DNA of 27,692 bases from assembly GCA_002305725.1 (NCBI GenBank), contig DBQM01000057.1, forward strand, positions 1 to 27,692, given 5' to 3'. Positions 6,547 through 13,036 of this stretch are shown piece by piece. The notes beneath the pieces are model-generated. The model was not told where the DNA came from. It saw nothing but the letters and a program-made list of their open reading frames with translations, and searched no databases. The number at the start of each line of letters is the position of its first letter. Position 1 is the first letter of the stretch. The position numbers and the translations under genes are program-made. Source of the DNA: Ruminococcus sp. UBA1394. GTDB lineage: Bacteria > Bacillota > Clostridia > Oscillospirales > Ruminococcaceae.

Positions 6547-7485
6547 ATGTGCGCAATCTACGGATTCTTAAACTACGGCAGAAAAGTTAAAAACAGGGTT
6601 CTGAAAAACATTCTCAGAGAACTGTCAATAGCGGCTGAATGCAGAGGTACTGATGCCACAGGGATAAGCTATGTAAATAATGGTGAAATCGTAACATTCA
6701 AACAGCCGAAACCTGCACATAAAATGAAACTGTTCTTTCCGAAAGATACAGTAGCAGTAATCGGACATAACAGGCTTACAACCCAGGGCAGTGAAAAGAA
6801 AAACTGCAACAATCATCCGTTTGAGGGTAAAACTCCACAGCACAGTTTTGCCTTTGCACATAATGGTGTGCTGTACAATGATAAGGAGATAAGACGTGAA
6901 AAGAAATTACCCAAAACACAAATCGAAACGGACAGTTATGTTGCAGCTCAGCTTCTGGAACAGGCTGAAAATGTCGATATGGATGCTGTTAAAAATATGG
7001 CTGAAATAGTGGAAGGAAGCTTTGTTTTCACGATTCTCCGTGATGACAATACGCTGTTTCTCGTAAAGGGAAGTAACCCGATTACACTGTATCATTTCCC
7101 GGAACAGGGACTGTATATCTACGCATCAACAAAAGAGATTCTGAAAACTGCTTTGAAGAATGCAAAGTTTAAAGAACCCTATGAAGAGATAAAAATTGAT
7201 ACTGGCGATATATTGCAGATAAATTCCGACGGTGAAATTTTCTGTGATACTTTTGAAACTTTAAGCCGCTATAGCTTTGACTGGCATGACTGGTACGGTC
7301 TGTATTCATGTGAGGAATCGGAAGATGATTTGCTTGCAATATGCAATTGCTTCGGAGTAGACAGGGAAGATGTGGAATTTCTTTATTCCTGTGGCTATAC
7401 ACCGGACGAGATAGAGGAAATGCTCTTTGATACAGACCTTTTTGAGGAAACGTTAAATGAAGCAAAAGCGCTGTTAAAGTGTTAA
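6547..7485 (+). CDS. Stand-alone class II glutamine amidotransferase
   Basis: A 312-aa Ntn-hydrolase glutaminase. Cys2 follows the initiator Met and would be the N-terminal nucleophile (MCAIYGF). Family landmarks are RGTDATG at 33-39, GHNRLTT at 73-79, NNHPF at 88-92, AHNGVLYN at 104-111 (oxyanion region) and ETDSYVAA at 127-134. The domain covers about residues 1-220; the acidic C-terminal ~90 residues are not recognised. No synthase domain is fused, so released ammonia must go to a partner, plausibly the amidoligase encoded two genes upstream. AGGTGA lies just before the start. The enzyme family is clear; the product of the pathway is not. Confidence 0.9.
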   Translation: MCAIYGFLNYGRKVKNRVLKNILRELSIAAECRGTDATGISYVNNGEIVTFKQPKPAHKMKLFFPKDTVAVIGHNRLTTQGSEKKNCNNHPFEGKTPQHSFAFAHNGVLYNDKEIRREKKLPKTQIETDSYVAAQLLEQAENVDMDAVKNMAEIVEGSFVFTILRDDNTLFLVKGSNPITLYHFPEQGLYIYASTKEILKTALKNAKFKEPYEEIKIDTGDILQINSDGEIFCDTFETLSRYSFDWHDWYGLYSCEESEDDLLAICNCFGVDREDVEFLYSCGYTPDEIEEMLFDTDLFEETLNEAKALLKC

Positions 7486-7514
7486 GCATAAAAAATGAAA
7501 TGGAGGAAATCAAC

Positions 7515-7628
7515 ATGAAAGAATTTTTAGCAGGACTTATTCTGACACTGGTTGTCGGAGGCGTTGGAATCGCAATCGAAATGCAGCAGGAGAAAGAGGT
7601 GAAATATATCGATGCCAATAGCAATTGA
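7515..7628 (+). CDS. 37-aa single-span membrane peptide
   Basis: A strong GGAGGAA (7502-7508) precedes ATG 7515. The peptide MKEFLAGLILTLVVGGVGIA... has one hydrophobic span (about 4-21) followed by an acidic/basic tail with several Glu, Gln and Asp residues. It lies 29 bases after the amidotransferase stop and overlaps the next tiny frame. No homologue recognised. It could be a membrane partner or a substrate of the amidoligase, but this is inference. Confidence 0.5.
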   Translation: MKEFLAGLILTLVVGGVGIAIEMQQEKEVKYIDANSN

Positions 7629-7692
7629 GATGTTTCTTGCAGGTGTTGCGTGTGGTATGGAGATTCTGGCACTTGTTAAGAATAAGAAGTAA
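7612..7692 (+). CDS. 26-aa hydrophobic peptide overlapping the previous frame
   Basis: ATG 7612 has GAGGTG about 10 bases upstream and overlaps the 37-aa frame by 17 bases in another phase. The peptide (MPIAIEMFLAGVACGMEILA... ending KNKK) is hydrophobic with a basic tail. The terminator-like hairpin at 7698-7730 begins 5 bases after its stop. Two overlapping membrane peptides of this size recall holin-like or toxin-like pairs, but no family can be named. Confidence 0.4.
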   Translation: MPIAIEMFLAGVACGMEILALVKNKK

Positions 7693-7697
7693 AACTG

Positions 7698-7730
7698 TGA
7701 GGCTTGGCGTATGCTGAGCCTCATTTTTTT
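7698..7730 (+). terminator. Hairpin with U-run before the 7745 gene
   Basis: TGAGGCT (7698-7704) pairs with AGCCTCA (7717-7723), followed by seven T's; the next ribosome binding site GGAGGG starts at 7731. As at 5164, no promoter fits between the hairpin and the next start codon. Confidence 0.75.
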
Positions 7731-7744
7731 GGAGGGAATTGAAA

Positions 7745-8038
7745 ATGATTAAAGTTACAAATTTAAGAGAAACTGACATGATTAAGCCTTTAATGCTGAG
7801 AGCCTATATCGCAAAGACAATCACAGCTCTCATGGAAGGGTATAGTGTTGATACTCTTGATGATATCGGGTGTTTTATTGTACTGGAAAAGTACGAATTT
7901 GTTGAGTTTCAGATTAATGAAATGGAGTTTATCGAAGTTCTTGAAATCGGAGGAAAAAACTATCTTCATGGTGTAAGAATTATCGGTGACAGCTATGGTG
8001 AGGATGTTTTTCTGCCAGTTGAGGTGATAAAGGTATGA
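7745..8038 (+). CDS. Unknown 97-aa protein coupled to serine recombinase A
   Basis: A 97-aa mixed alpha/beta protein: helical residues 8-35 (ETDMIKPLMLRAYIAKTITALMEG), then alternating hydrophobic residues suggesting a beta sheet. GGAGGG lies 8 bases before ATG 7745; a TTG at 7739 is closer to that site. The stop overlaps the recombinase start as ATGA, so the two are translationally coupled. A recombination directionality factor for that recombinase is one possibility; such factors have no common sequence signature, so this cannot be judged from sequence. No known domain seen. Confidence 0.65.
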   Translation: MIKVTNLRETDMIKPLMLRAYIAKTITALMEGYSVDTLDDIGCFIVLEKYEFVEFQINEMEFIEVLEIGGKNYLHGVRIIGDSYGEDVFLPVEVIKV

Positions 8039-9609
8039 GCAGTCTGATAATACCAAAAGTAGCTCTCTATGCCCGTTTCAGTTCTGATAATCAGAGAACG
8101 GAGAGTATAGATGCTCAGATAAGAGCAATGACAGAATACTGCCGACAGCAACATTGGCAGATTGTCGCTACATATACAGATGAAGCTAAAAGTGCTACAA
8201 CTGATAACAGACCTCAGTTTCAGCAAATGGTGTCTGATTCTTCAAAAGGATTATTCAGTATCGTGCTTGTACACAAATTGGACAGATTCAGCCGTAACAG
8301 GTACGATTCGGCAATGTATAAAAGCAGGCTTAAAAAGAATAACGTAAGAATTGCAAGCGTACTTGAAAGAATTGATGATACTCCCGAAAGTGTCATGATG
8401 GAAGCAATGCTTGAAGGTATGGCTGAATATTATTCGAAGAATCTGAGCCGTGAGGTTATGAAGGGTATGAATGAAACTGCGTTACAGGCAAAGCATACAG
8501 GCGGTTGTTGTCCGCTTGGGTATGATTTGAATAGTGACAGAAGGCTTGTAATAAATTCTCATGAAGCCGAGTCGGTCAGAATAATTTTTGATATGTATGA
8601 CAATGGCTATGGATATTCAGAAATAATTGATTTTCTGAATGAACACGGGTACAAGACAAAGAGAGGTTGTACATTCGGTAAAAATAGTTTGTATGAAATA
8701 CTGGGCAACGAGAAATATACGGGCGTATATATTTTCAATAAGGCTTCTGCTAAAAATTCCGGGACTAATAAAAGGAATAATCATTCATACAAGGCATATG
8801 ATTCAGTTGTCAGAGTGGAAAACGGCTGTCCACAGATAATCAGCAAGGAACTTTTTGAACGTGTTCAGAAAAGAAGAATGGCAAACAAGCATATAGCCGG
8901 AAGTTATCACAGCCGTGAGTTTTACCTTTTGTCAGGGCAGATTTTTTGTGGGATATGCGGTAAACGTTTACAGGGCAATTTGAGATTTTCCGGAAGAAAC
9001 AAGAGCAGACTGGCTACATACCGCTGTAATACTCATCGTTCTGAATGTTCATGTAAAGAAATCAATAAGGATTATCTGGACCAGTATATTACAGAACTCC
9101 TGCAGGAGAAAATATTCAACAGCAAGGCTATGCACAGAATTGTAAACAGGCTGAACAGTTACATCAAAAAATATAACAGGCAGTATGATGATACCTATGC
9201 CAATGTACAGGCTGAGTATGATGAAGTATGCAAAAGCCTTGGCAATCTTACAGAAGCAATCGAAAAAGGCGTTATTACCGAATCAATTGTAAACCGTGCA
9301 GAAGCACTCGAAAAGCAGAAAACAGAAATACAGACAAAGCTTAACGATATGCATCAGTTTATACCGTTGAAATATGAGGATTTTTCTCCGTTGATTGACG
9401 AGTTTAAAGGACTGAAAAGAAACACTGAGGAGTTCAGGACATTCGTTCAGAGATATGTTATAAAAATCACTGCGTTTTCTGAACATCTTGAAATTGAACT
9501 TAACACTGGTCTGGGAATGGCTGAGGAGATTAATGAAGTGGTGAGTATTTCACGTGAAAATCTTTATGAAATGTATGGGAGCCGTGTCCGTAAACAGAAG
9601 TGGGAATGA
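8035..9609 (+). CDS. Large serine recombinase A (site-specific integrase/resolvase type)
   Basis: A 524-aa large serine recombinase. The catalytic domain has YARFSSDNQ with Ser16 as the likely nucleophile, the VLVHKLDRFSRNRYD segment (about 80-95), and the long helix leading into YYSKNLSREVMKG. The recombinase domain follows (GCCPLGYDL ... NEKYTGVYIFNK), then a zinc ribbon (CGICGKR ... CNTHRSECSC, about 306-342) and a coiled-coil segment (about 370-440). All parts expected of an active enzyme are present. It is closely similar to recombinase C (25350-26882) and more distant from recombinase B. It excises, integrates or inverts DNA between two attachment sites, which I could not identify here. 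Confidence 0.93.
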   Translation: MSSLIIPKVALYARFSSDNQRTESIDAQIRAMTEYCRQQHWQIVATYTDEAKSATTDNRPQFQQMVSDSSKGLFSIVLVHKLDRFSRNRYDSAMYKSRLKKNNVRIASVLERIDDTPESVMMEAMLEGMAEYYSKNLSREVMKGMNETALQAKHTGGCCPLGYDLNSDRRLVINSHEAESVRIIFDMYDNGYGYSEIIDFLNEHGYKTKRGCTFGKNSLYEILGNEKYTGVYIFNKASAKNSGTNKRNNHSYKAYDSVVRVENGCPQIISKELFERVQKRRMANKHIAGSYHSREFYLLSGQIFCGICGKRLQGNLRFSGRNKSRLATYRCNTHRSECSCKEINKDYLDQYITELLQEKIFNSKAMHRIVNRLNSYIKKYNRQYDDTYANVQAEYDEVCKSLGNLTEAIEKGVITESIVNRAEALEKQKTEIQTKLNDMHQFIPLKYEDFSPLIDEFKGLKRNTEEFRTFVQRYVIKITAFSEHLEIELNTGLGMAEEINEVVSISRENLYEMYGSRVRKQKWE

Positions 9610-9614
9610 TTTAA

Positions 9615-9833
9615 ATGTTTGAAAATAACAAAGGCAGATACCTGACAAGAGGCGTTAACAATGAGATACCGCTTGCCCTGCAAATCTTTATGTGGAACAG
9701 AATTGATGAATTGCCTGAAAAAAGAGACTATCTGCAAATTTTTGATCTCTCGGTTACAGAGTCAGGACTGCAGAAAATCGTACACAGACAGGAACAACCG
9801 GAGTATCGTGTGGAATATGTGATTACAGAGTAG
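9615..9833 (+). CDS. DUF960 family protein, truncated by an in-frame TAG
   Basis: A 72-codon frame matching the start and middle of DUF960: RYLTRGVNNEIPLALQ, a Trp-centred helix, DYLQIFDLSV, and IVHRQEQPEY. It begins 5 bases after recombinase A. The frame stops at TAG 9831-9833, yet the same frame continues for 27 more codons to TGA 9915-9917 and ends in the kind of sequence expected for the family C-terminus (KIYVIDDG ... MLLAEEY). The full product would be about 100 residues. The TAG is therefore a premature stop: a nonsense mutation, sequencing error or recoded codon. DUF960 proteins are small, of unknown function and common near mobile-element genes. Confidence 0.75.
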   Translation: MFENNKGRYLTRGVNNEIPLALQIFMWNRIDELPEKRDYLQIFDLSVTESGLQKIVHRQEQPEYRVEYVITE

Positions 9834-9917
9834 ATTTCTCCGAAAGCTGTCACAGCTAAGATTTATGTCATTGATGATGGTGAGCATTGCACTATGCTGC
9901 TTGCTGAAGAATACTGA
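9834..9917 (+). pseudogene. In-frame C-terminal remainder of the DUF960 gene
   Basis: Codons after the TAG read ISPKAVTAKIYVIDDGEHCT then MLLAEEY and a TGA stop. There is no start codon or ribosome binding site of its own, so it would be made only by readthrough. It restores the normal family length. Confidence 0.6.
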
Positions 9918-9922
9918 TGCTG

Positions 9923-9956
9923 AAAACTCCAGCTGCTGAAAAGTGGCTGGAGTTTT
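9923..9956. terminator. Bidirectional terminator between DUF960 and the minus-strand gene
   Basis: AAAACTCCAGC (9923-9933) and GCTGGAGTTTT (9946-9956) form an 11-bp stem with A/T-rich ends on both sides, so it could stop transcription from either direction. It lies between convergent genes. Confidence 0.8.
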
Positions 9957-10007
9957 AGTCTTATAAAAAATGCGGAATAGATAAACTGAATATGTATAAT
10001 TATATAC

Positions 10008-11534
10008 TTATATGTCGATATATTCCAGCTCAACGAACATTTCACTTTGTTCGCTGATAATGTTGCCTAATCGGTATTGTTCACATTCTTTTCCGCTATA
10101 TACATAATTGAGTTTGAATACAGCATCAAAAGTGTGCTTGTCAGCATTATCCTTGGAATCAAGCAAAGAAACTACATAATGCCAGATGCCTAACAAAAAT
10201 GGCTCAAATTCAAGTTCTTCAATATCACATAATTGTTCTTTGGTCAAATGAGTACCATCAGAACAAACGTAGAATTTCTGGCTATCTTGTATACTGCTGT
10301 CATTTTTGATAAATTCGATTATTTCAACAACAAGATCTTCATTTTTTTTCGGTGAGTTAAAATATTTTCTTCGGATTTTAATTACTTCACTCAAAATTTT
10401 ATGATAATGATTTTTCACCATTGCGGAGAAGTTATCAATTTGTTTTCTGTCATTCAGTCCTTCAGTTTTATAAATGGTTTTAAGAACTTCAAATTGGTTG
10501 TGGTGAAATCGTGCATAACTTTTATCAGGGGTTATTTTACAATCATTTTCTATGGTGAGATTTATTAAATCCAGAAATAATTTTTCAATTGCGTTTTTAT
10601 TTCTTTTGGGATGAATGGTCTGAATATTTTCCGTCAGAAACTTAAAGAAAATACTTCTGGATAATGTTATATCCTCTTTTTCCAATATAGAAATAATATC
10701 AGTACGGATATCCAGTTCTGACGGATAATAATCTAGTATTCTATTACATATTTCAGGGCTTGAATTCTCATTTTTTGAGGCTGATAACTTGGAAATTGAA
10801 TATCTGAGATGATTTGTTGCTCCCTTATTTGGTTCTGCCTTCATATGGTTATATTCAAGGTTGATATTCAGTTGCTTATAGTTAATATCAACTGATATTT
10901 TCTGATTTTTTTCAATTTTTGTTTGAAGTCGCTGTGAAGATATCAGGTAGTGCCAAACTCCTAATATAAATGCTTCAAACTCAAAATCTATCATGTTTCT
11001 GATATCGGATTTAGTTCTTGATGAGCCATTGGAGCAAATATAAAATTTCTGGTGCTCTTCAATACTGTTATCGTTAAGTATAAGGTACAGTGCTTTCCGG
11101 ACAAGTGTATCGTTTCTGAGAGATTTGTTATCATCAAAATATCTTTCGGCAAATTGAACCGCCTTTATATAAATTTTTTGGTACTGGTTTTTTACTTCGT
11201 AGTCAAATTCGTCTACAATTTCGCTGTCATTGAAAATATATACAACACTGTTTTTTTTATAGAACTTTCCAAGTCTGAAATCACCAGAAGCGTTTTTTAT
11301 TGACCCTAAGATTCGATTTGTATTATTATCCATCAGTCCCTCAAAATTACCGAGCGTATTATTCAAATGATTCGTCAATTGATTCAGGTCATAAAACATA
11401 TGTGCTTGTGACAGCTTTCCGATATTATTGTAGTTGTCACCGGGATTAAGTGGATTTTTCCTTGTATCTAAAAGTAAATTAAAAAATATACTGGCTGTGA
11501 ATTGCATATTTTTGCATGGCAGATTTATTGGCAT
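10008..11534 (-). CDS. Unknown 508-aa protein with an internal duplication
   Basis: The only convincing minus-strand gene. Two halves carry the same ~85-residue segment. Copy 1 (about 110-197) reads VKNQYQKI ... LNDNSIEEHQKFYICSNG ... DFEFEAFILGVWHYLI; copy 2 (about 375-460) reads VKNHYHKI ... KNDSSIQDSQKFYVCSDG ... ELEFEPFLLGIWHYVV. The N-terminal ~75 residues (FTASIFFNLLLDTRKNPLNPGDN) form a separate region, and the middle is Lys/Glu/Asn-rich and helical. No enzyme motif, signal peptide or membrane helix is seen. AGGAG lies 8 bases before the ATG. It has two promoters in a duplicated leader (11592-11865) and a terminator at its 3' end, so it is an autonomous cargo gene. A conflict-system role is a guess from context only. 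Confidence 0.8.
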   Translation of the reverse strand: MPINLPCKNMQFTASIFFNLLLDTRKNPLNPGDNYNNIGKLSQAHMFYDLNQLTNHLNNTLGNFEGLMDNNTNRILGSIKNASGDFRLGKFYKKNSVVYIFNDSEIVDEFDYEVKNQYQKIYIKAVQFAERYFDDNKSLRNDTLVRKALYLILNDNSIEEHQKFYICSNGSSRTKSDIRNMIDFEFEAFILGVWHYLISSQRLQTKIEKNQKISVDINYKQLNINLEYNHMKAEPNKGATNHLRYSISKLSASKNENSSPEICNRILDYYPSELDIRTDIISILEKEDITLSRSIFFKFLTENIQTIHPKRNKNAIEKLFLDLINLTIENDCKITPDKSYARFHHNQFEVLKTIYKTEGLNDRKQIDNFSAMVKNHYHKILSEVIKIRRKYFNSPKKNEDLVVEIIEFIKNDSSIQDSQKFYVCSDGTHLTKEQLCDIEELEFEPFLLGIWHYVVSLLDSKDNADKHTFDAVFKLNYVYSGKECEQYRLGNIISEQSEMFVELEYIDI

Positions 11535-11591
11535 ATTTTGTTTCTCCTGTGCAGATTGTTTTGAATTTTTGTTGCTTTACTTGTTTCTGTA

Positions 11592-11657
11592 AAAAAATTA
11601 CTCGGATTATCCGGGTTACTCTTATATGAAGCTCTGGATTACGCTATGATGTAGTTA
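11592..11657 (-). repeat. Leader repeat A of the minus-strand gene
   Basis: A 66-bp segment repeated 155 bases away at 11747-11812 with only scattered changes. It contains a near-palindrome ACTCGGATTATCCGGGT (about 11600-11616), which on the minus strand precedes a run of T's. It could be an operator, or a hairpin plus U-tract in the transcript. Confidence 0.75.
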
Positions 11658-11685
11658 TAAGATGATGAAAAGCTCATCGGAATAT

Positions 11686-11714
11686 ATTATAGCCACATGA
11701 TGGCTGAATGTCAT
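11686..11714 (-). promoter_or_regulatory. Minus-strand promoter, proximal copy
   Basis: Read on the minus strand: ATGACA (11714-11709), 17-base spacer, TATAAT (11691-11686). It lies between the two leader repeats, so its transcript contains only repeat A. It occupies the same relative place as the distal promoter does beside repeat B. Confidence 0.6.
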
Positions 11715-11746
11715 GGATTCGGATATTACTGATTTTCAGGTAAGTG

Positions 11747-11812
11747 AAAAAATTACTCAGATTATCCGGGTTATTATTACATGAAGCTCCGGATTACGCT
11801 ATGATATAGTTA
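11747..11812 (-). repeat. Leader repeat B of the minus-strand gene
   Basis: Second copy of the 66-bp segment. Similarity continues, more weakly, into the adjoining promoter region (TCATCG, ATTATA and TGTCA aligned in both copies), so the ancestral duplication was about 155 bp and included the promoter. Confidence 0.75.
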
Positions 11813-11836
11813 GATGGTAAAATAATCATCGATTTC

Positions 11837-11865
11837 ATTATATCATTACAACGTTGTTATGTCAA
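11837..11865 (-). promoter_or_regulatory. Minus-strand consensus promoter, distal copy
   Basis: Read on the minus strand: TTGACA (11865-11860), exactly 17 bases, TATAAT (11842-11837), a perfect consensus sigma-A promoter. Its transcript would start near 11830 and run through leader repeats B and A before the coding region at 11534. Confidence 0.8.
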
Positions 11866-11904
11866 TAAGTAGTGATGTAATGTCGGCATCTTGACAATTG
11901 AATA

Positions 11905-12031
11905 GTTCTGAAACACGAGAGCAATGCTCAGAGTGAGCAGCTGTCAGGGACGTATCTGTATTCGGACAAAGGTCTTGGTAAGTTCTTTCCGAAACAGTGG
12001 TTCAGTTATCTGCTGCAGCGCATTTCAGAAC
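11905..12031 (+). promoter_or_regulatory. Structured leader RNA upstream of the 12083 gene
   Basis: Nested pairings enclose 127 nt. GTTCTGAAA (11905-11913) pairs with TTTCAGAAC (12023-12031). Inside are a GAGC/GCTC hairpin (11919-11929), GCAGC (11937-11941) with GCTGC (12012-12016), and a long imperfect hairpin at 11956-11997 built from CTGT/ACAG, TTCGG/CCGAA, AAAG/CTTT and CTT/AAG. The layout resembles a cis-regulatory aptamer or a small RNA, but matches no class I know. No terminator follows before the ribosome binding site at 12068. A TTGACA at 11891-11896 lacks a matching -10. One frame is open through this region without a start codon, so a gene remnant remains possible. Confidence 0.45.
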
Positions 12032-12082
12032 GTAAAACTTCATCCACCATATTTTTTTATTATCAAGAAAGGAGTCATTTAT

Positions 12083-12511
12083 ATGGCTAAATATTTAAAC
12101 AAGAACAATTATTCAAAGGTAGCATACGGAACTGAAGGTTACACAGATCTCTCCGGATTTGAAGAGGTTACCGCAGAAGCGGGCAGCAAAGGTGAAATAG
12201 GCGTTATCAGGATAGATGACTGTGTCAGAATCAGATTAAGTAAAAATCTGTTCTCACAGCTTGAAGTGCCGGACTGCGTTAAAGTTCTGCTTGGTGACAA
12301 AAAAATTGCAATCAGGTCCGTACCTGCCGGTACACCGGGGGCTTATGAACTCGGCAAAGGTGCAGTTATTTATTCAACACCTCTCGGAGAGAAGATAATT
12401 AAAGCAGCCTCAGATGTTGAATTTAAGGAAAATGCTACCACAAGAATAGGTACAATCGACCAGATACAGGAAGATGAAAATGGTTTGGTGACCGTAATTC
12501 TCAGTATCTGA
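12083..12511 (+). CDS. Unknown 142-aa protein heading the replication module
   Basis: A 142-aa protein without recognised domain, signal or membrane helix. It appears beta-rich (IGVIRIDDCVRIRLSK, VKVLLGDKKIAIRSV, GAVIYSTPLGEK, GLVTVILSI), suggesting a compact barrel. The frame is open from further upstream, but AAAGGAG at 12068-12074 lies 8 bases before ATG 12083, making this the start. It follows a structured leader and is first in a block with a DUF927 helicase and DNA polymerase. A DNA-binding or replication accessory role is inference. Confidence 0.7.
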   Translation: MAKYLNKNNYSKVAYGTEGYTDLSGFEEVTAEAGSKGEIGVIRIDDCVRIRLSKNLFSQLEVPDCVKVLLGDKKIAIRSVPAGTPGAYELGKGAVIYSTPLGEKIIKAASDVEFKENATTRIGTIDQIQEDENGLVTVILSI

Positions 12512-12524
12512 TAAGCTCATTCGT

Positions 12525-12552
12525 GGTGCGTCGTTGTTATAACCGGCGCACC
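12525..12552 (+). promoter_or_regulatory. Intercistronic hairpin
   Basis: GGTGCGTCG (12525-12533) pairs with CGGCGCACC (12544-12552), 9 bp with one G-U. No U-run follows directly; a T-rich stretch at 12567-12574 precedes the next ribosome binding site. More likely an mRNA stability or processing element than a terminator. Confidence 0.5.
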
Positions 12553-12587
12553 AAAAACAAATCTTATATTTTTTGGAGGAAATTGTT

Positions 12588-12977
12588 ATGGAAAATGAAT
12601 TTATTGAAATAATGAACGATAATAGCAGTGACAAAGGCAAAAAAGGTAAGGGCAGAAAGCTTACAGCTAAAAATTCAACCTTTAATCTTGATGATGGTAA
12701 ATACAAAGCCATCATTACAAACGCTTTCTGGTATAAATCCGAGGACGGCAGAGACAGAGTAATGATGGCATATGAGTTTGAGGACGGAACAGAGTTCAAA
12801 AATTCAGTTGACGGCGACTGGATCGATGAATATCCATTTTCTGTTATTATTTCACAGGCAGATATTGAATATGTTGAAGATTTTATTGGTCTTAAAGTAG
12901 AGTTTGAAATACTTAACCATGAAGGAGATTATGGAGTAACCTTCTCAAATATCAGAAAGATAACTCTTGACGAATAA
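12588..12977 (+). CDS. Possible single-stranded DNA-binding protein (by context)
   Basis: A 129-aa protein. Residues 1-35 are charged and Lys/Gly-rich (DKGKKGKGRK), probably flexible. Residues 36-129 alternate beta-like segments (DGKYKAIITNAFWY, DRVMMAYEFEDGTEF, GLKVEFEILN, DYGVTFSNIRKI), consistent with an OB-like barrel. GGAGG precedes ATG 12588, whereas an in-frame TTG at 12573 overlaps that region. It lies immediately upstream of the DUF927 ATPase, where replication modules often carry an ssDNA-binding protein. I cannot assign a family, so the function is by synteny only. Confidence 0.55.
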   Translation: MENEFIEIMNDNSSDKGKKGKGRKLTAKNSTFNLDDGKYKAIITNAFWYKSEDGRDRVMMAYEFEDGTEFKNSVDGDWIDEYPFSVIISQADIEYVEDFIGLKVEFEILNHEGDYGVTFSNIRKITLDE

Positions 12978-12986
12978 GCTTATACA

Positions 12987-13020
12987 CCGGAATCCTGTTA
13001 ATCAGGATTCCGGAATTTTT
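12987..13020 (+). terminator. Hairpin with U-run before the DUF927 gene
   Basis: CCGGAATCCTG (12987-12997) pairs perfectly with CAGGATTCCGG (13003-13013) around a 5-base loop, followed by AATTTTT. The next ribosome binding site (AAAGGTG) begins at 13021, so this is a candidate attenuator. Confidence 0.75.
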
Positions 13021-13036
13021 AAAGGTGTTGGTTTAT

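Noticed and set aside
11924..12082. Upstream extension of the 12083 gene
   Set aside because: AAAGGAG lies 8 bases before ATG 12083; the extension has no initiation site and runs through the structured leader.
11897..12088. Frame open on the plus strand reading LSGTYLYSDKGLGKFFPKQW, protein-like in composition
   Set aside because: No start codon or ribosome binding site, and the same DNA folds into nested stems. Kept only as an alternative explanation of the structured leader.
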